A DNA stretch of 64,000 nt from positions 10,510,244 to 10,574,243 of the forward strand of contig NC_134014.1 of NCBI RefSeq assembly GCF_040712315.1, read 5' to 3'. Source of the DNA: Castanea sativa (Eukaryota > Streptophyta > Magnoliopsida > Fagales > Fagaceae). The notes beneath the pieces are model-generated. The model made no database searches, was not told the DNA's origin, and saw nothing but the letters and a program-made list of their open reading frames with translations. This document shows positions 1 through 11,322 of the stretch, piece by piece. Within the stretch, counting starts at the first letter, position 1, and every line of letters begins with the position of its first letter. The translations under genes and the position numbers were made by a program.

Positions 1-171
1 TAAAATTTAAATAATCTTAAATTTTAGAGGGTATAATGTTTCAACTTTCAATAGTTATGCGGCTAGTGGGCTTGCTTTGCATTAATCCTTAAACTTGGTT
101 TTACCTGAATCCAAGCAGAATTGGCCCACCTAACAAGGACCGAATGCTCAAGCCACACGCAACACTCACAC

Positions 172-179
172 TATAAATA
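172..179 (+). promoter_or_regulatory. Candidate TATA box of the F-box gene
   Basis: TATAAATA lies about 255 bases before the F-box ATG in the right orientation. It would imply a 5' untranslated leader of roughly 220 bases that includes the MITE-like block. The motif alone is weak evidence in AT-rich DNA. Confidence 0.35.
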
Positions 180-210
180 CAAAAAAAAAAGTACAAAAAC
201 CCTATATTTT

Positions 211-395
211 GCCCCGTTTAAATACCATTGAAAATAAAAATTATTTCACTATTCAGCATTTTTTTTTCTACTATTTATAAATTTCACTGCATTTTTTGAT
301 ACTATTCATTACCTTATTATATTATTTCATCTAACTTTTATTTTTCTTTCAGTAATAAGTTCAGTTTCAGCAAAATAAACTGTATCTAAACATAT
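211..395. mobile_element. MITE-like element, member of a family repeated in the window
   Basis: The block starts with CCCCGTTTAAATACC and ends with TTTCAGCAAAATAA followed by CTGTATCTAAACATAT. The same signature (CTTTCAGTAA, then TTTCAGCAAAATAA, then ATCTCAAACGTACC) is seen at about 31354-31557. In the opposite orientation it is seen at 16912-17122, where TTA target duplications point to a Tourist-like (PIF/Harbinger) MITE. Exact ends of this copy are uncertain. Confidence 0.45.
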
Positions 396-433
396 ACGAA
401 TTCCCTTACTAAACCTAAGACAAAAAAAAAAAG

Positions 434-1864
434 ATGAAGTCAATCACAAAAGTTAACAACAATCATCGTCATCGGGATGAAACAGGGGCAGAAGAACCCA
501 TAGAGAAACTCCCAGATGCTATGCTGTTGGAGATCCTTTATCGACTCCCTTGTTGCCGACGTGCTGTCCAATTCAAATCCGTCTCCAAACGCTGGCTCTC
601 AGTTATTTCCAATCCTTACTTTATTTGCCGCTTCATGGATCACCACCGCCATTATTTTTGTAAGTTTACTCATGTGTTCCAAAATACTATCGACCTCAAT
701 GTAAATACATATATCCGACTTGTTTCATATGATCATAATGATAACCCTTCGTTCAAATTTGACCCTCGTGTCGGACTCGAGTTTCTCGACTTTCTTCCTG
801 TTCTAAGTTTACATTATCCAGTTTGCATTCAGGCATCGTTCAACGACTTGTTGCTGGTATGCACCCAAGTTCCAACAGCCTCGTTTTATGAGTACTACAT
901 CTGCAATCCGTTTACCAAACACTGGCTCAAGCTCCCTCCAATTCCAACTGACGGGACCAGGACAAGGGTTATGATCGGCTTTTTATGCGATCCCTATATA
1001 TGTGACAGTGACAGTGACAGTGACAGAGAACAGGGATGTATTACCAATGCTCACTACAGATTTATGGTAGTACGCATTCTTTGTCCTAAAGAAAATACTA
1101 CTCAAATCCAAACCCAACTACAGGTGCAGATCTTTTGTTCTGAGACTAATGAATGGTGCAACTTAGTCGTTTCATCACCACGGAAGTTGAATTTCAATCC
1201 CTTCATGCCTATATCTTGTCACGCAGGTCTTATTGCCTGCAATGGGATGCTGCATTGGGTTTGTGTGAAAGATAAAGAAATCAAAGGCTTTGTGGTGTTC
1301 AATCCATTCAATGATTCAAAACAATGCCATAATATCCATCCACCCATCGACCTTTCACTTAGACACTATGTCTCTCTTGGGGTGTTCCGATGGCGTCTTC
1401 GAATATTCCAGCTTATTTCTTTCTACCCTCACAATTTTTATGCTGGCAGTTTCTCTTTATGGGAACTTGAGGATTACAGTAATGCGGGTACATGGTGCAT
1501 GAAACGAAAAGTTTACTTCAGCGACATGGTTTTCGGAGACTTTCTTGAGAGTGCAAAGAATATCTATGGTCTAGATTATGTTGATGAGAGAGCAAAGATG
1601 ATGCTCTATAGGGATATGACTTTCTTAGCTTTCCACCCAAATGATTGCGACAGTGTATTCTTAGATTATGGAAATTCCGTTCAATTGTGCAACCTACGGA
1701 CGGGGGTGATGAAAAGGGTTTATTACAGGTCTCCTGTGAGATCGCAATTCCAACTTGTGCAACCACCATGGCCAACACCAGTTCCTCCACTCCCATTGAA
1801 TGCCCCTTCATATCAAACTCAAAACTCAAAGTGGGATTTTCTGGCTTCAAGGGACCATTTTTAA
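434..1864 (+). CDS. F-box protein, single exon
   Basis: An intact 476-residue reading frame. Residues about 22-68 form an F-box: LPDAMLLEILYRLP, then QFKSVSKRWLSVIS and NPYFICRF. In this family the F-box binds Skp1/ASK so that the protein acts as substrate receptor of an SCF ubiquitin ligase. The rest has the look of plant F-box-associated domains of the At5g07610-like type, for example YYICNPFTKHWLKLPP near residue 155, followed by beta-rich segments. A short acidic repeat (DSDSDSDR) lies near residue 190. The ATG is the first in the frame after an A-rich leader. The gene has no introns, as is common in this family. The substrate cannot be predicted. Expression is not shown; the frame is open along its full length. 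Confidence 0.85.
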   Translation: MKSITKVNNNHRHRDETGAEEPIEKLPDAMLLEILYRLPCCRRAVQFKSVSKRWLSVISNPYFICRFMDHHRHYFCKFTHVFQNTIDLNVNTYIRLVSYDHNDNPSFKFDPRVGLEFLDFLPVLSLHYPVCIQASFNDLLLVCTQVPTASFYEYYICNPFTKHWLKLPPIPTDGTRTRVMIGFLCDPYICDSDSDSDREQGCITNAHYRFMVVRILCPKENTTQIQTQLQVQIFCSETNEWCNLVVSSPRKLNFNPFMPISCHAGLIACNGMLHWVCVKDKEIKGFVVFNPFNDSKQCHNIHPPIDLSLRHYVSLGVFRWRLRIFQLISFYPHNFYAGSFSLWELEDYSNAGTWCMKRKVYFSDMVFGDFLESAKNIYGLDYVDERAKMMLYRDMTFLAFHPNDCDSVFLDYGNSVQLCNLRTGVMKRVYYRSPVRSQFQLVQPPWPTPVPPLPLNAPSYQTQNSKWDFLASRDHF

Positions 1865-3088
1865 AATCCAAGTCATGTTGAGGAAGCCAAAGCAAACAAG
1901 AATTTGTATCCCAAACAATTTGATATACCACAAGTCGTGACATTGGAGGGTGCATAGTTGTACTAACTCTTCAGTTGAGACTATGAGTCCAGTCTAGCTC
2001 CATATTTAGGTAAGTCAAAGGGGCAGTGTTGTTCCATGTGAATTTCGCAGTGAAACAAGACTGGGAGTTGATTCGGGATTTCCAAGATTACTGCTTATCG
2101 TGATTACAAGTTTAGTCGGTAGTCTCTAACTAGTTACTCTAAGTTTAGTTTGCTTTTGAAATTGAGATCATTAATACATACATAATTACCTATAGTCTAT
2201 CGGTCCTCGATGAATGACGAGTGCCCCATTGAAACTTACTCCTTCCTAAATGTTATATATATGACTTTTGAAAAGAGTTAAATGTGGTTTGGATAATTAT
2301 TAAAAATTCAATTATTGTTGTCAAGGCAACTGAAAATTTAATATTTATTTTGGTTATAATTGACTTTTCAACTGTAGACAAGTAGTTAATAGCTGAACCG
2401 CCAGCAATTTCTACAAGGGAGACATCGGCCCAAACTAAAGTGACATGAAGTTTAAAAATATGAGAACCAAAATAAAAACTTGACCAAATTGAAATAAGGC
2501 AAGGACAAGAAATGTATTTTCACCTTTTGGGAACTATAGCTGAAGCTATACACAAGAATATAAAGAAGAAAGATGGTCAAGTGAAAGCTTTTAACTTTTG
2601 AATTCAAACAAAATTCTGGCTTCAAATACCATATGACCATAGATAGTACATCCACCATCATTACATAAGTTAGGAAAATAAGCATGAAGGACATTAATTA
2701 AAACAATAATTCTTCACCTTCAATATAAAAGCATTTTTCCTTTTTTTTTTTTTTTAAACAATCGAAAGCACTAGCAAAATATTAAATAGCTTCATTTTTT
2801 TTCCCTTTTTTTGCTTGCTAGAATAAACTGATTTGTTCATGGTAGAAGTTAGAACAATACGTCACTAAAAACTTTTATGATTTTCATATAGATTACTTGA
2901 CATGCTTATAGAACATTATTGTCTCAAGATCTCACTTGTTGATCATGTTGTCATGCACAAGTCTCCCCCTCATACATTATATAGCTCTTCCTGAGCCATT
3001 TATCTATAATTATTTCAAGAAAATAATAATAATAATTATAATAAAGGAAATTCTTATCCAAGCTAACAATGCAATGACCAAACTGATC
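1865..3088. other. Spacer between the F-box and MFP2 genes
   Basis: This gap between convergent genes holds a decayed copy of the FANCI exon 1/intron 1 boundary (about 1988-2370, listed separately). The remainder, about 2376-3088, is AT-rich with homopolymer A and T runs. I see no gene in it. The 3' untranslated regions of both neighbours must lie here, but I could not place convincing poly(A) signals. Confidence 0.5.
1988..2370 (+). pseudogene. Partial, decayed duplicate of FANCI exon 1 end and intron 1
   Basis: This stretch matches the FANCI gene at about 18795-19345 on the same strand. Shared blocks include CTCCATATTTAGG, CCATGTGAATTTCGCAGTGA, TATCGTGATTACAAGTTT, TTGAAATTGAG, ACATAATTACCTAT, ACTCCTTCCTAAATGTTATA and GTCAAGGCAACTG. 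Relative to FANCI, about 120 bases of exon 1 are missing after the GCAGTGAA block. The splice donor is changed: FANCI has TTTGCCAAGTAAGG and this copy has TTTAGTCGGTAG. Intron sequence is included, so the copy arose from DNA and not from a spliced RNA. It is too short and altered to encode a protein by itself. Confidence 0.85.
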
Positions 3089-6000
3089 TTACATCCGCGA
3101 TTTTGCTTGCTCCACTGGAGAGCTCTGCAAGGCAATAGTGCAAGAACCATTAGAGGAGTATTAGTAGGCAAGGAATTACAATAAATCATCAAGTAATTAA
3201 ACTTGTTAAATCAGCTTATTTCTGAAATTTTAGTATACTAAACGGTGACCGACCATAATAATCTTGAACCATGAATAGTAAATGCAATGGCATGAAAGTG
3301 GATTCATATGCGAATGATTTGTGTTGATGGGACCAAGGCCAGTCCCTAGCTCATAAATAAGTACAAAAATATTGTTTCACTACAGTGAAATCTACAACAT
3401 AAGGTTCAAAGGACAATCTTACCTCCTAAGCCCCGTGGGCAGGGATTCACTAGTTCACTTCTCTTAAACTATTACTGTAATGTGTCATGGATTTGTCCTT
3501 ACTTCATTGCTATATTTAGAAAATAAACAAAAAAACTGTCTCAGATTTCTCACCAGAGGAGCCCCCTTGGAAGCTCTTTCAGCCAAATAGGCACATGGCT
3601 TGAAGAATTCTCCGTATGAGTTTGACCATTCCTCCAATCTTGAATAAATGTATTTGGAACCAAGAGAATCAGCCCAGAACAATATACCTCCCCTGATCAA
3701 AATGTACCTCAACAGGTTATAGAAAGAATTGCATAGGAACTTGCACAAAATCAATGAAATTTACTAACCTGTAAGGTGGGAAACCCATGCCGTAAACCGC
3801 AGCAATGTCAAGATCTGCTGCTTTGACTGCAATACCTTCAGCAAGGACTCGGCATGCCTCATTCACCACAGGAAAGAATATCATCTCCACAATGTCCTTT
3901 TCGGGTAACTTCACAAGCTGCATCCAAGTTCAATTTCATAAAGATTAGGAGAGGGAGGGAGGAGAGGCTTCCATATTTATACTTTTATAAACTATTGTTA
4001 AGAACAGCACCATATTGTGGTTTTATGCCGCTGACTTAGATCACATTATGGCTCCCCAGCTTAGTAAACAGGTGAGAAAAAATCTAAAGAACTAAATAAT
4101 AAACTCCGTGTGTGGGGGGTGTAAAGTAGCACATATGAGAGAAAAAGAGAGACCTTAGGGTCAATGGCTACACCAGAGATGCTCCTTGATTTCTCAATAT
4201 ATTTTTTTAATTCAGGATCTGGGTTAGCTCTGCGTTTGTCATCATACATGTAGAAGCCTTTGCGAGTAGTTTCACCTGAATCAAGCGCATGGTAAACCAT
4301 GAAATAATTAAAGACCATACTGAATTTCAATAGACTTAAATCAATAGGCTGACCACTTGACCATTCAGTTTTAACAAGAAACCAGCACCTGCTCTCTTAT
4401 CCTCCTGCAGAAGTGGGATAAGCATTGATTTATAAGTTCTCTCAGGAAAATTCTCAATAAATTGCATGCCAGTCACAATTGCAACACCAAAACCAACCAA
4501 GTCAGCCAATCTGCATGGATAAAAATATACATATAAAGCCACTTAAGTGCATGAAATCAGATCACTTTAAGAAACAACAAGATCAAGATGACTGAGACAT
4601 AAATTATTCCACAGGTATTAAATACCTGAAAGGGCCCATTGGCATTCCAAATTTGGTAATTGCCCTGTCAATTTGATAGAGATCTGTGCCACGCTCAACA
4701 AGCAAGAGACCAGCTTGTGTATAAGGGAAGAACATCCTGTTGACAGCAAAGCCTGTGCAATTTCCAACCACCACTGGAGTTTTCTTTATCTTTTTCCCAA
4801 CATCTAGCAAGTCAACAATCACTTGGGGAGACGTCTGCTTCGTACGAACAATTTCCAAAAGTGGCATGACATGAGCCGGACTGCATCAGAGGCATAACTA
4901 AATTGTTAAGTAAATAAGTTGCACAAGGAAAAATAATAACAGTAAATGTCGTATTACCTAAAGAAATGAGCTCCAGCAATTCGATCTTGGGATTTTGTCC
5001 TCTCTCCAATCAGGTTCAAGTCAATTGTTGAGGTGTTACTTGCAAGAATGCAATGTGGTGGGCAATATTTCTCAAGATCAGAAAAAATTTGTTGCTTTAA
5101 AGAAACATTCTCAATAACAGCCTGTTCCAAGAATCAACAACAGACACTGAACACTTTTTCTCCCCAGTGTGAATAAACAACAATGATAAAGCTAAACTGA
5201 AATTTAAATGCATTCCAAACTACCTCAATCACCATATCCACATCTTTAAAGCTTTCATAGTCAAGAACACCCTTGAGAAGAGATATGGTTTTCTCAAACT
5301 TCTCTTGAGTCATGTTCCCTTTCTTCACACGGCTTTGCAAATTGGCTAAACAAAAAGAAATTTCACACACCCTTGAGAACTTAACTTTATTATAAAAAAA
5401 AAAAAACAATTGGAAAGTCGTGTCTTCTAGACTATAGCTATAAGTTTTTCATGCAGATTAAGCGGAATACCATACAACTTTTGAAAACAAGCCAACTAAA
5501 AGTTTCAGTTATAAGATACTAATTATAAGTAAAACCTTTGTGGGATTCTACCCTCACCTGTGACTCTACCAATCCCAGCCTGCAAGAACTTGTCATTTAC
5601 TTCTTTTAGGATGACTGGATAATTACTAAGAATCAATGCTGTTGCAATTCCTGAGCCCATTAGTCCTCCACCAAGGATAGCAACCTTCTTCACTCTCCTT
5701 GGCACTAAACCAATATCAGTAACCCCAGGTACCTGTTTAAAGTTATGAGAAGAAACGTGCTCAGTTGAAGAATCATGTCAGATAAGTACGGCAGAATCAA
5801 GTTTGAAACCTCAAGGTGTAAGAGAAAATACTCTAATTCTACAACATGGGACTGATCCAATGAGACCTTACCTTTGAGAAAGAATAAAAAAAAATTAAAT
5901 ATTTTTCAAGATTGTTAGGTTTATAAATGTACATATTTATCCAAGCTCCTAAATTAAGAGGATCAGAATTAGTTGAAACTCAAGCTAAATATAAATCTGG

Positions 6001-9000
6001 TAATTCCAAGCTCGACCCAAGTTTTTAAAGACACCAATATGATTAATATTAACCATGAGCCATTCAATTTAGCATCCTGGGTTTTCAATTCAATGCCAGC
6101 TAAACCATACCATAGAATGGCATCATGAACAACAGAGCTCAAAAGTTTGAAGATAGGTTCTGATACACAAAGAATGTCAACATATTTCAATATTCAATTA
6201 CCCAGCATGGCTCCAAACTTCCTCAAACTGCCATTAATTTAAATCCTTTACTTGAGTAGCCAAACCTTTATGCAAAATATAAACTAATAATTTAATATGA
6301 ACTAAACTAAACGTGTCTAAAAGTAAAAAACGTCCTTAAATTCAGTAAATTAATACGAGCAGGTCTTAATTCTTGAAAAATTGAAGTTCAAAGAATTGGT
6401 TGAGTATATCTTGGCAGTATATTAATGGTAAACATTAGATACATAAAAAGAAAAAAAGAAAGTCCTATGTGCAGGGTTCTCTTCCTTACAAATTGGAGAT
6501 GAATCAACAATGCATTGGAAATAAAAGTTTAATTTTCAAACCTTTGATGTTCCACGTTGAGCAAAGAAGATGTGGATCAAACTCTTGGAAGTCTCAGAAC
6601 GCATAAGTACTTGAAAAGCTTCAGCCTCCTGCAAATATCAGACAGAACATCAAAAAGTTGCACATCACTGTTTTTTATGGGAAGTAAAAAAACAGCAGAG
6701 ACAGAAAAGGACCTTCAAGAGTCCAGCCCGGGGACCAGAAACTATACCCTCTTCGATAACATCAATGCAAACCAATGGGTGTGTGAGATTGGGAGCCCGT
6801 TTGCGCGCCTGAGCCCTCACAAACTTAAGTATTTCCCTTGCTTCCCCAAGGGGCTCTATCTTGTCAGTCTTGAAAAGACTAGCAACCCATGGTCTTCTAC
6901 AGTCTAAGATATCTAGAGCCCACCGACGTGCAGTGTTTACCAACTCATCAGGTGAAACGATGGCATCCACAAGGCCCAAAGAATAGGCCTCCTCCCCTTT
7001 CACTGGCTTTGACGTCTGTTTAAGAACACCCCCAGAGAGGGAAGAGAAACAGAGAGAATTGAAGTTTATGCAGCTAGCACGTCAAATTAATAGAGCCAAG
7101 TGAAAAAGAAGACTAATCATGACATACAAGCATCATTTCAAGTGCTTTTGAGAGACCAACAAGACGTGGAAGCCGCTGTGTTCCTGAGCCATATCAAGAG
7201 CATGTATCAAGATGAGCATAATAATCCAAGAGAATTTCATTCAACAATATGTACTTGTGAATCATTCTTTTCTTACACTGGATGCTGACTTTTACCAAGG
7301 CTTTTTTTTTTTTTTGATAGGCAATAAAAATTTTATATATCAAGGCCTAATTAATTAAAGAGAATGTCAAGAAAGGGGTCTCCAAAATGAACCCTAAAAT
7401 TATATAGGTGGGAGAAATTATTCGTTGATTCTTTTATTCACCTGTTACTTAACAAGGTCTAGTTGATGAATATGAGAAAAGCTTAAATGGAAGGAACCAA
7501 CAATAAAATATATGTGTATATATATATACATATTCTTTTAAAGAAGCAAAGAAAGAAAATGATGTGCTTATTCTTTAAAGTAGCATAACCAAGTTATATG
7601 AAATGGATAATTTTTTGTGCAGTTATATCTGTATGTATTTATGTACATCATAGAAGTCAGCTTTTACTGACAAATGATGTGGTTTAGCAAATAAATAAAA
7701 AAGTCCAACGAGATCAGCTCAGCTATTCTGTTTATCTACATATGGTATGACTAACACTATGAACCATACTCCAAAGTGTCAAAGTACAAAGAAATACTAA
7801 AAGCCAATAGACTACACCATATCTGCTCAGGAGTCAAAACCATTTTCTGATCCCGGGGGTTTGAGATCAATCAAGTGAATCCCTTAACGATCATTACAAT
7901 CCTACCTTCTGGAAAGGTCAGTGTATGACTTTGCTCATAAAGGACCTCCACCCACATTATTCCCCCATCCTTATTAGCCTCCCCCCAAATGAATATCACT
8001 CCTTGCTAGTGCAGTCATTGGTCTTGACTCTTGAGCAGCAAATGGCAAACATTTTTAGCCAACTTCCTCTCATAATTGTTCTCCATTAGTACTATATCTG
8101 TTGCAGAAATCCTTCTCTAACATTCTCATTAACTAGCTTGATTCTACGGACGGATTGTTTCTTGAACACCTACTATATGGTACCATAATCACAGATAGCC
8201 CTATTGATGAAGTTGCTATCTCATGATGGTGTCCTATAACTAAATGCATATGTCCCAGTTTTTTATTCTCTTTGCTAACAAAGGTGTCCAAAGCTCTTTG
8301 AAAACCTAACTATTCCCCCAGGTGCCAATTCAGCCAAACTATAAAACTACACTCTAAAAGCAACACGTTTGACAATCTGTTCCACATGATGGAAGGAAGA
8401 TCCATGCAAAACAATGAAATTGATCATCTTGAGTTTATCATGAAATGTTTATTTTCTATGTTTGATTTAAAGATACCCATGTTGCATAACAATAGACATT
8501 GCAAAACAGTAATGTTGTAGTTTTGGGGTCAAATGCAGAAAGAGTACTGGATTTTGGAACCCTTCATAGCTTAATTAGAAACTCTAATACTGATATGATC
8601 AAATGAAATGCATACTAACCCTTCACTCATCCAACAGGCAACCAATGACATACATAACACAATGATTCCATCAGGACTAAATCTTATTTATCAAACATTC
8701 AAAAAAATAAGGACAAAGTAGTTATACCTCCAAATCCAGGAATTATTCCAAGCTGAAGTTCAGGCAACCCTAATTGTGCAGTGGGGGTTGATATTCTAGC
8801 ATGGCATGCCTGATACCCAAAAAATAATAATAATAAATAAATAAGAAGAAGAAGAAGAAGAAGAAGAAGACAGAAAAGATAATATTACAAAGTTAATAGA
8901 AGAGATTCTAGTCAAAGAGAAATGGCTACGCATACCATTGCAACCTCTAATCCTCCACCTAAGGCAATGCCATCAATGGCAGCAACTGAAGGCTTTTTTG

Positions 9001-11322
9001 CAGCTGAAAAAAAAAATAGTCAGCATTTATCAAGTACTATCTTTGAAGATCAACTCCAAATTATGAATATGCAGATAAAATTTTGAATACGCACCTTCTA
9101 CAGTGTCACTGAGAATCTCCATAGATACATATCCAGGCCTTTGTTCCATCTCCCCTGTAATACATAATTGGTACTTCATTTTTTTTGTTTAAAAGTACAC
9201 AACTGGAACTTCATATCAAGAACTAATGCTATGTTTGGAAGTTTTGAAAGAGAGGAGAGTAAAGGGAAGGAGAGTAGTGGAGAAGAGAGTAGAGGGGAAT
9301 GGTTATCCTCCACCTTGTTTGGATGTTTTTAAAATAAAGTAAGGGAGAAGGGAATAATTAGTCTTTTCATTTGTAATTTTGTTAATATAGTAAGTGCAAA
9401 TTTGGTAATTCATTTGGTCAAGCATTTTTATACTCCACTCTCCCTCCAAATCTCTCCAATTTGAGAGAATTAAAAATGAGGGGTTAGAAGTAGTTCAAAC
9501 CCCTCCAAATCCCTCCCCCTCCTTCCTTGAAAAACATTCAAGCAAGGTAATTTAATTACTCTCCCTCCCTCTACTCTACTCCCCCTCCTTCTCCCAACAT
9601 CCAAACATAGCATAAGAGAGTACTATCAGAATATAAGACAGGGAAAAAGCAGAGCATACCCTTGTCCATTTGCTTTCCTTTAAATGATGAAATATCAAAT
9701 CCACCAGAAAACTTTCCCTTTGCACCTGCTCCAGTTACATATGATATTAGCTTCATATCTCAATCAAATCCAATGCAAGAAAAAGACATATAAAATGTAT
9801 CGTCACTCACCTGTAACAACAATTGCCCTTACATCATCTCTTCGTAAGGCTTGCTCATAAGTGGCTTTTAAGCTGCGTAACACTGCAAGAAATAGAGAGA
9901 AAAGATACAAAATCTCATCAGATTATTTAAAATCCAATATTCTTTTGAAGACAAGACAATATTTGAGCAACCATCTTTCGAAACACCAAAGTGAGCCTGA
10001 CTCTTTCCCTGCAACTACACAAACTTTGGGGAAATGGGTAAATGGTGCCTTTTTGTAATGACCAAATATGACTTCCATTCTCATCCAAACCCCAAAGAAT
10101 CAAGGTTTTATTAGTAAGCTACACACAGTTAGTGGCCTTGAACCCCCATCCACCACCTTACTATTACAAAGGGGGAAGCTCCAATATACTTGTGATAATG
10201 CACAGCTATATGTGGTCTATTATTCTCAGGTGAAGTTGAGGCTTCTCGTTGTCCTTATACTTCACCAAATGAGTCCATCAAATTCCATCGTGGGGGTTGA
10301 GACCTGAACAACTGGTCTTAAAAATACTATTTTCACAACCCTTTTCATAAATCATAACAACATCTATACCCTATTATAATAAAAATATCATAACCAATTA
10401 TCAATTTAACTGTAAAATAAATAAATTAACTAAAGTTACATATGTTGGATCTTATTTTATTATTATTGGTAATTACACACGCACCCCCGAACACCTAGTG
10501 GGTTTTGAACCTACCACTTCACTCCCCCACCATGCCTTTTATAAGGGGATGAAGTGTCATTTGAGCTAGGACTCATTTGCATGTTAGATCATTAGTGTGA
10601 CTGCAAAAACAAAAGTTGGCATATGCAAATTCGATTTGTTCAATTTGATTACTATCATGTTATTAGTTATCATCCTATGCCCACAAATCAAGCTATAAAA
10701 TTAAAAATTAAAAACAAAATAAATAAAACTACAAGCATCAATCCTATCCAAACACCCATGCCAGCTCAGTGCCTGAGGACCTCTTTGGTTGTTTTACATT
10801 TCATCCTCCATTCCTCAATTAGTGATCCTCCAATCCAAACCTCCCAGTAGCCACAACCATGCCATTGTCAAACCCAATCACAATTGACCTACCAGTACAC
10901 CCTGACCCCAGAAGAATTTCCAAAACACAATTACCAGATTCAGCAATCCACACATCCACTCATATACATGTTTTTGCTAATTGTTAATGTCAATTTCCAA
11001 AATTCAATTCAATTCAATTTAAAGACCCAGAATTGGATTTAATAGGTGATAATAGAAACACAAAATCACATAACTAATCCAAGCAAATATTTTTTATAAA
11101 AACAAAAGACAACAAACAAAAACTCAAAATTTAGCTTTAGAAACCAATTGGGTGTGTCAACAAAATATTAAGAATTTGACAAGATCTGGTAAAAGTGGGA
11201 AAAGGGAAAAAAAAAGTACCATCAAAAGAGAGGGAATTGACAGGAGGGTTGATGATGGTGATGAGTGCAACCCCATCGGCTCCAACCTCCATGACTGCTC
11301 TCCCCTTTGCATTGCTACCCAT
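3089..11322 (-). CDS. Peroxisomal fatty-acid beta-oxidation multifunctional protein MFP2
   Basis: Eighteen exons on the minus strand: 11220-11322, 9811-9882, 9660-9725, 9095-9154, 8936-9003, 8728-8809, 7128-7183, 6713-7015, 6542-6628, 5558-5732, 5224-5345, 4958-5121, 4626-4880, 4389-4510, 4154-4275, 3769-3917, 3554-3692 and 3089-3124. All introns are GT-AG and the joined frame encodes 726 residues, close to the family length. The N-terminal part is an enoyl-CoA hydratase domain, with FSGGFD, GGGLE (Glu120) and GLPEL (Glu140) matching the two catalytic glutamates of the family. From residue 314 an L-3-hydroxyacyl-CoA dehydrogenase domain starts with the NAD-binding motif [12 protein letters not shown], followed by GAHFFSPAH. 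The C-terminus SRM is a plant peroxisome targeting signal type 1. The protein performs the hydration and NAD-dependent oxidation steps of peroxisomal beta-oxidation. The N-terminus (TVNSLSFD-like VNSLSFD) and the SRM tail fit MFP2 better than its paralogue AIM1, which ends in SKL. Confidence 0.95.
7302..7350 (-). repeat. Very short LINE-like tail in MFP2 intron 6
   Basis: On the minus strand this reads as TTTTTATTGCCTATC followed by a run of about 15 A, which resembles the LINE tail at 28967-29288 (TTTATCTATC plus A run). It is flanked by CCAAGGC and TCAAGGC, a possible target duplication. Only the extreme 3' end would have inserted. Confidence 0.35.
7350..8720. other. Central part of MFP2 intron 6
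   Basis: This is most of the longest MFP2 intron (7184-8727). It is AT-rich with a more GC-balanced stretch at about 7840-8330. I could not read a convincing coding remnant or repeat boundary in it on either strand. Confidence 0.4.
9224..9615. mobile_element. Tourist-like MITE in MFP2 intron 3
   Basis: The element at 9227-9612 (386 bp) has terminal inverted repeats TGCTATGTTTGGA and TCCAAACATAGCA and is flanked on both sides by the trinucleotide TAA (9224-9226 and 9613-9615). A 3-bp TAA/TTA target duplication is typical of PIF/Harbinger (Tourist) elements. The subterminal part is also inverted: purine-rich GAGAGGAGAGTAAAGGG on the left and pyrimidine-rich CCCTCCCTCTACTCTAC on the right. It fills most of intron 3 (9155-9659) and leaves the splice sites intact. 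Confidence 0.85.
10439..10590 (-). mobile_element. tRNA-derived SINE in MFP2 intron 1
   Basis: On the minus strand, 10452-10578 carries a pol III A-box-like TAGCTCAAATGACA and a B-box-like GGTTCAAAACC, and ends in an A-rich tail (AATAATAATAAAATAAG). It is flanked by imperfect target duplications: CATATGTTGGATC at 10439-10451 and GCATGTTAGATC at 10579-10590. It has the same transcriptional orientation as MFP2. The mismatches in the duplications indicate an old insertion. Confidence 0.75.

Larger units (their letters stand above)
1..433. other. Upstream region of the F-box gene
   Basis: No gene is seen here. The region is AT-rich. It holds a TATAAATA box at 172-179 and a MITE-like block at about 211-395, both described separately. 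A run of A residues sits directly before the F-box start codon. Confidence 0.5.

Noticed and set aside
10452..10578. tRNA-like B box, considered as a tRNA gene
   Set aside because: There is no cloverleaf with an acceptor stem, and the A-rich tail and flanking duplication show a SINE. The same applies to 32230-32375.
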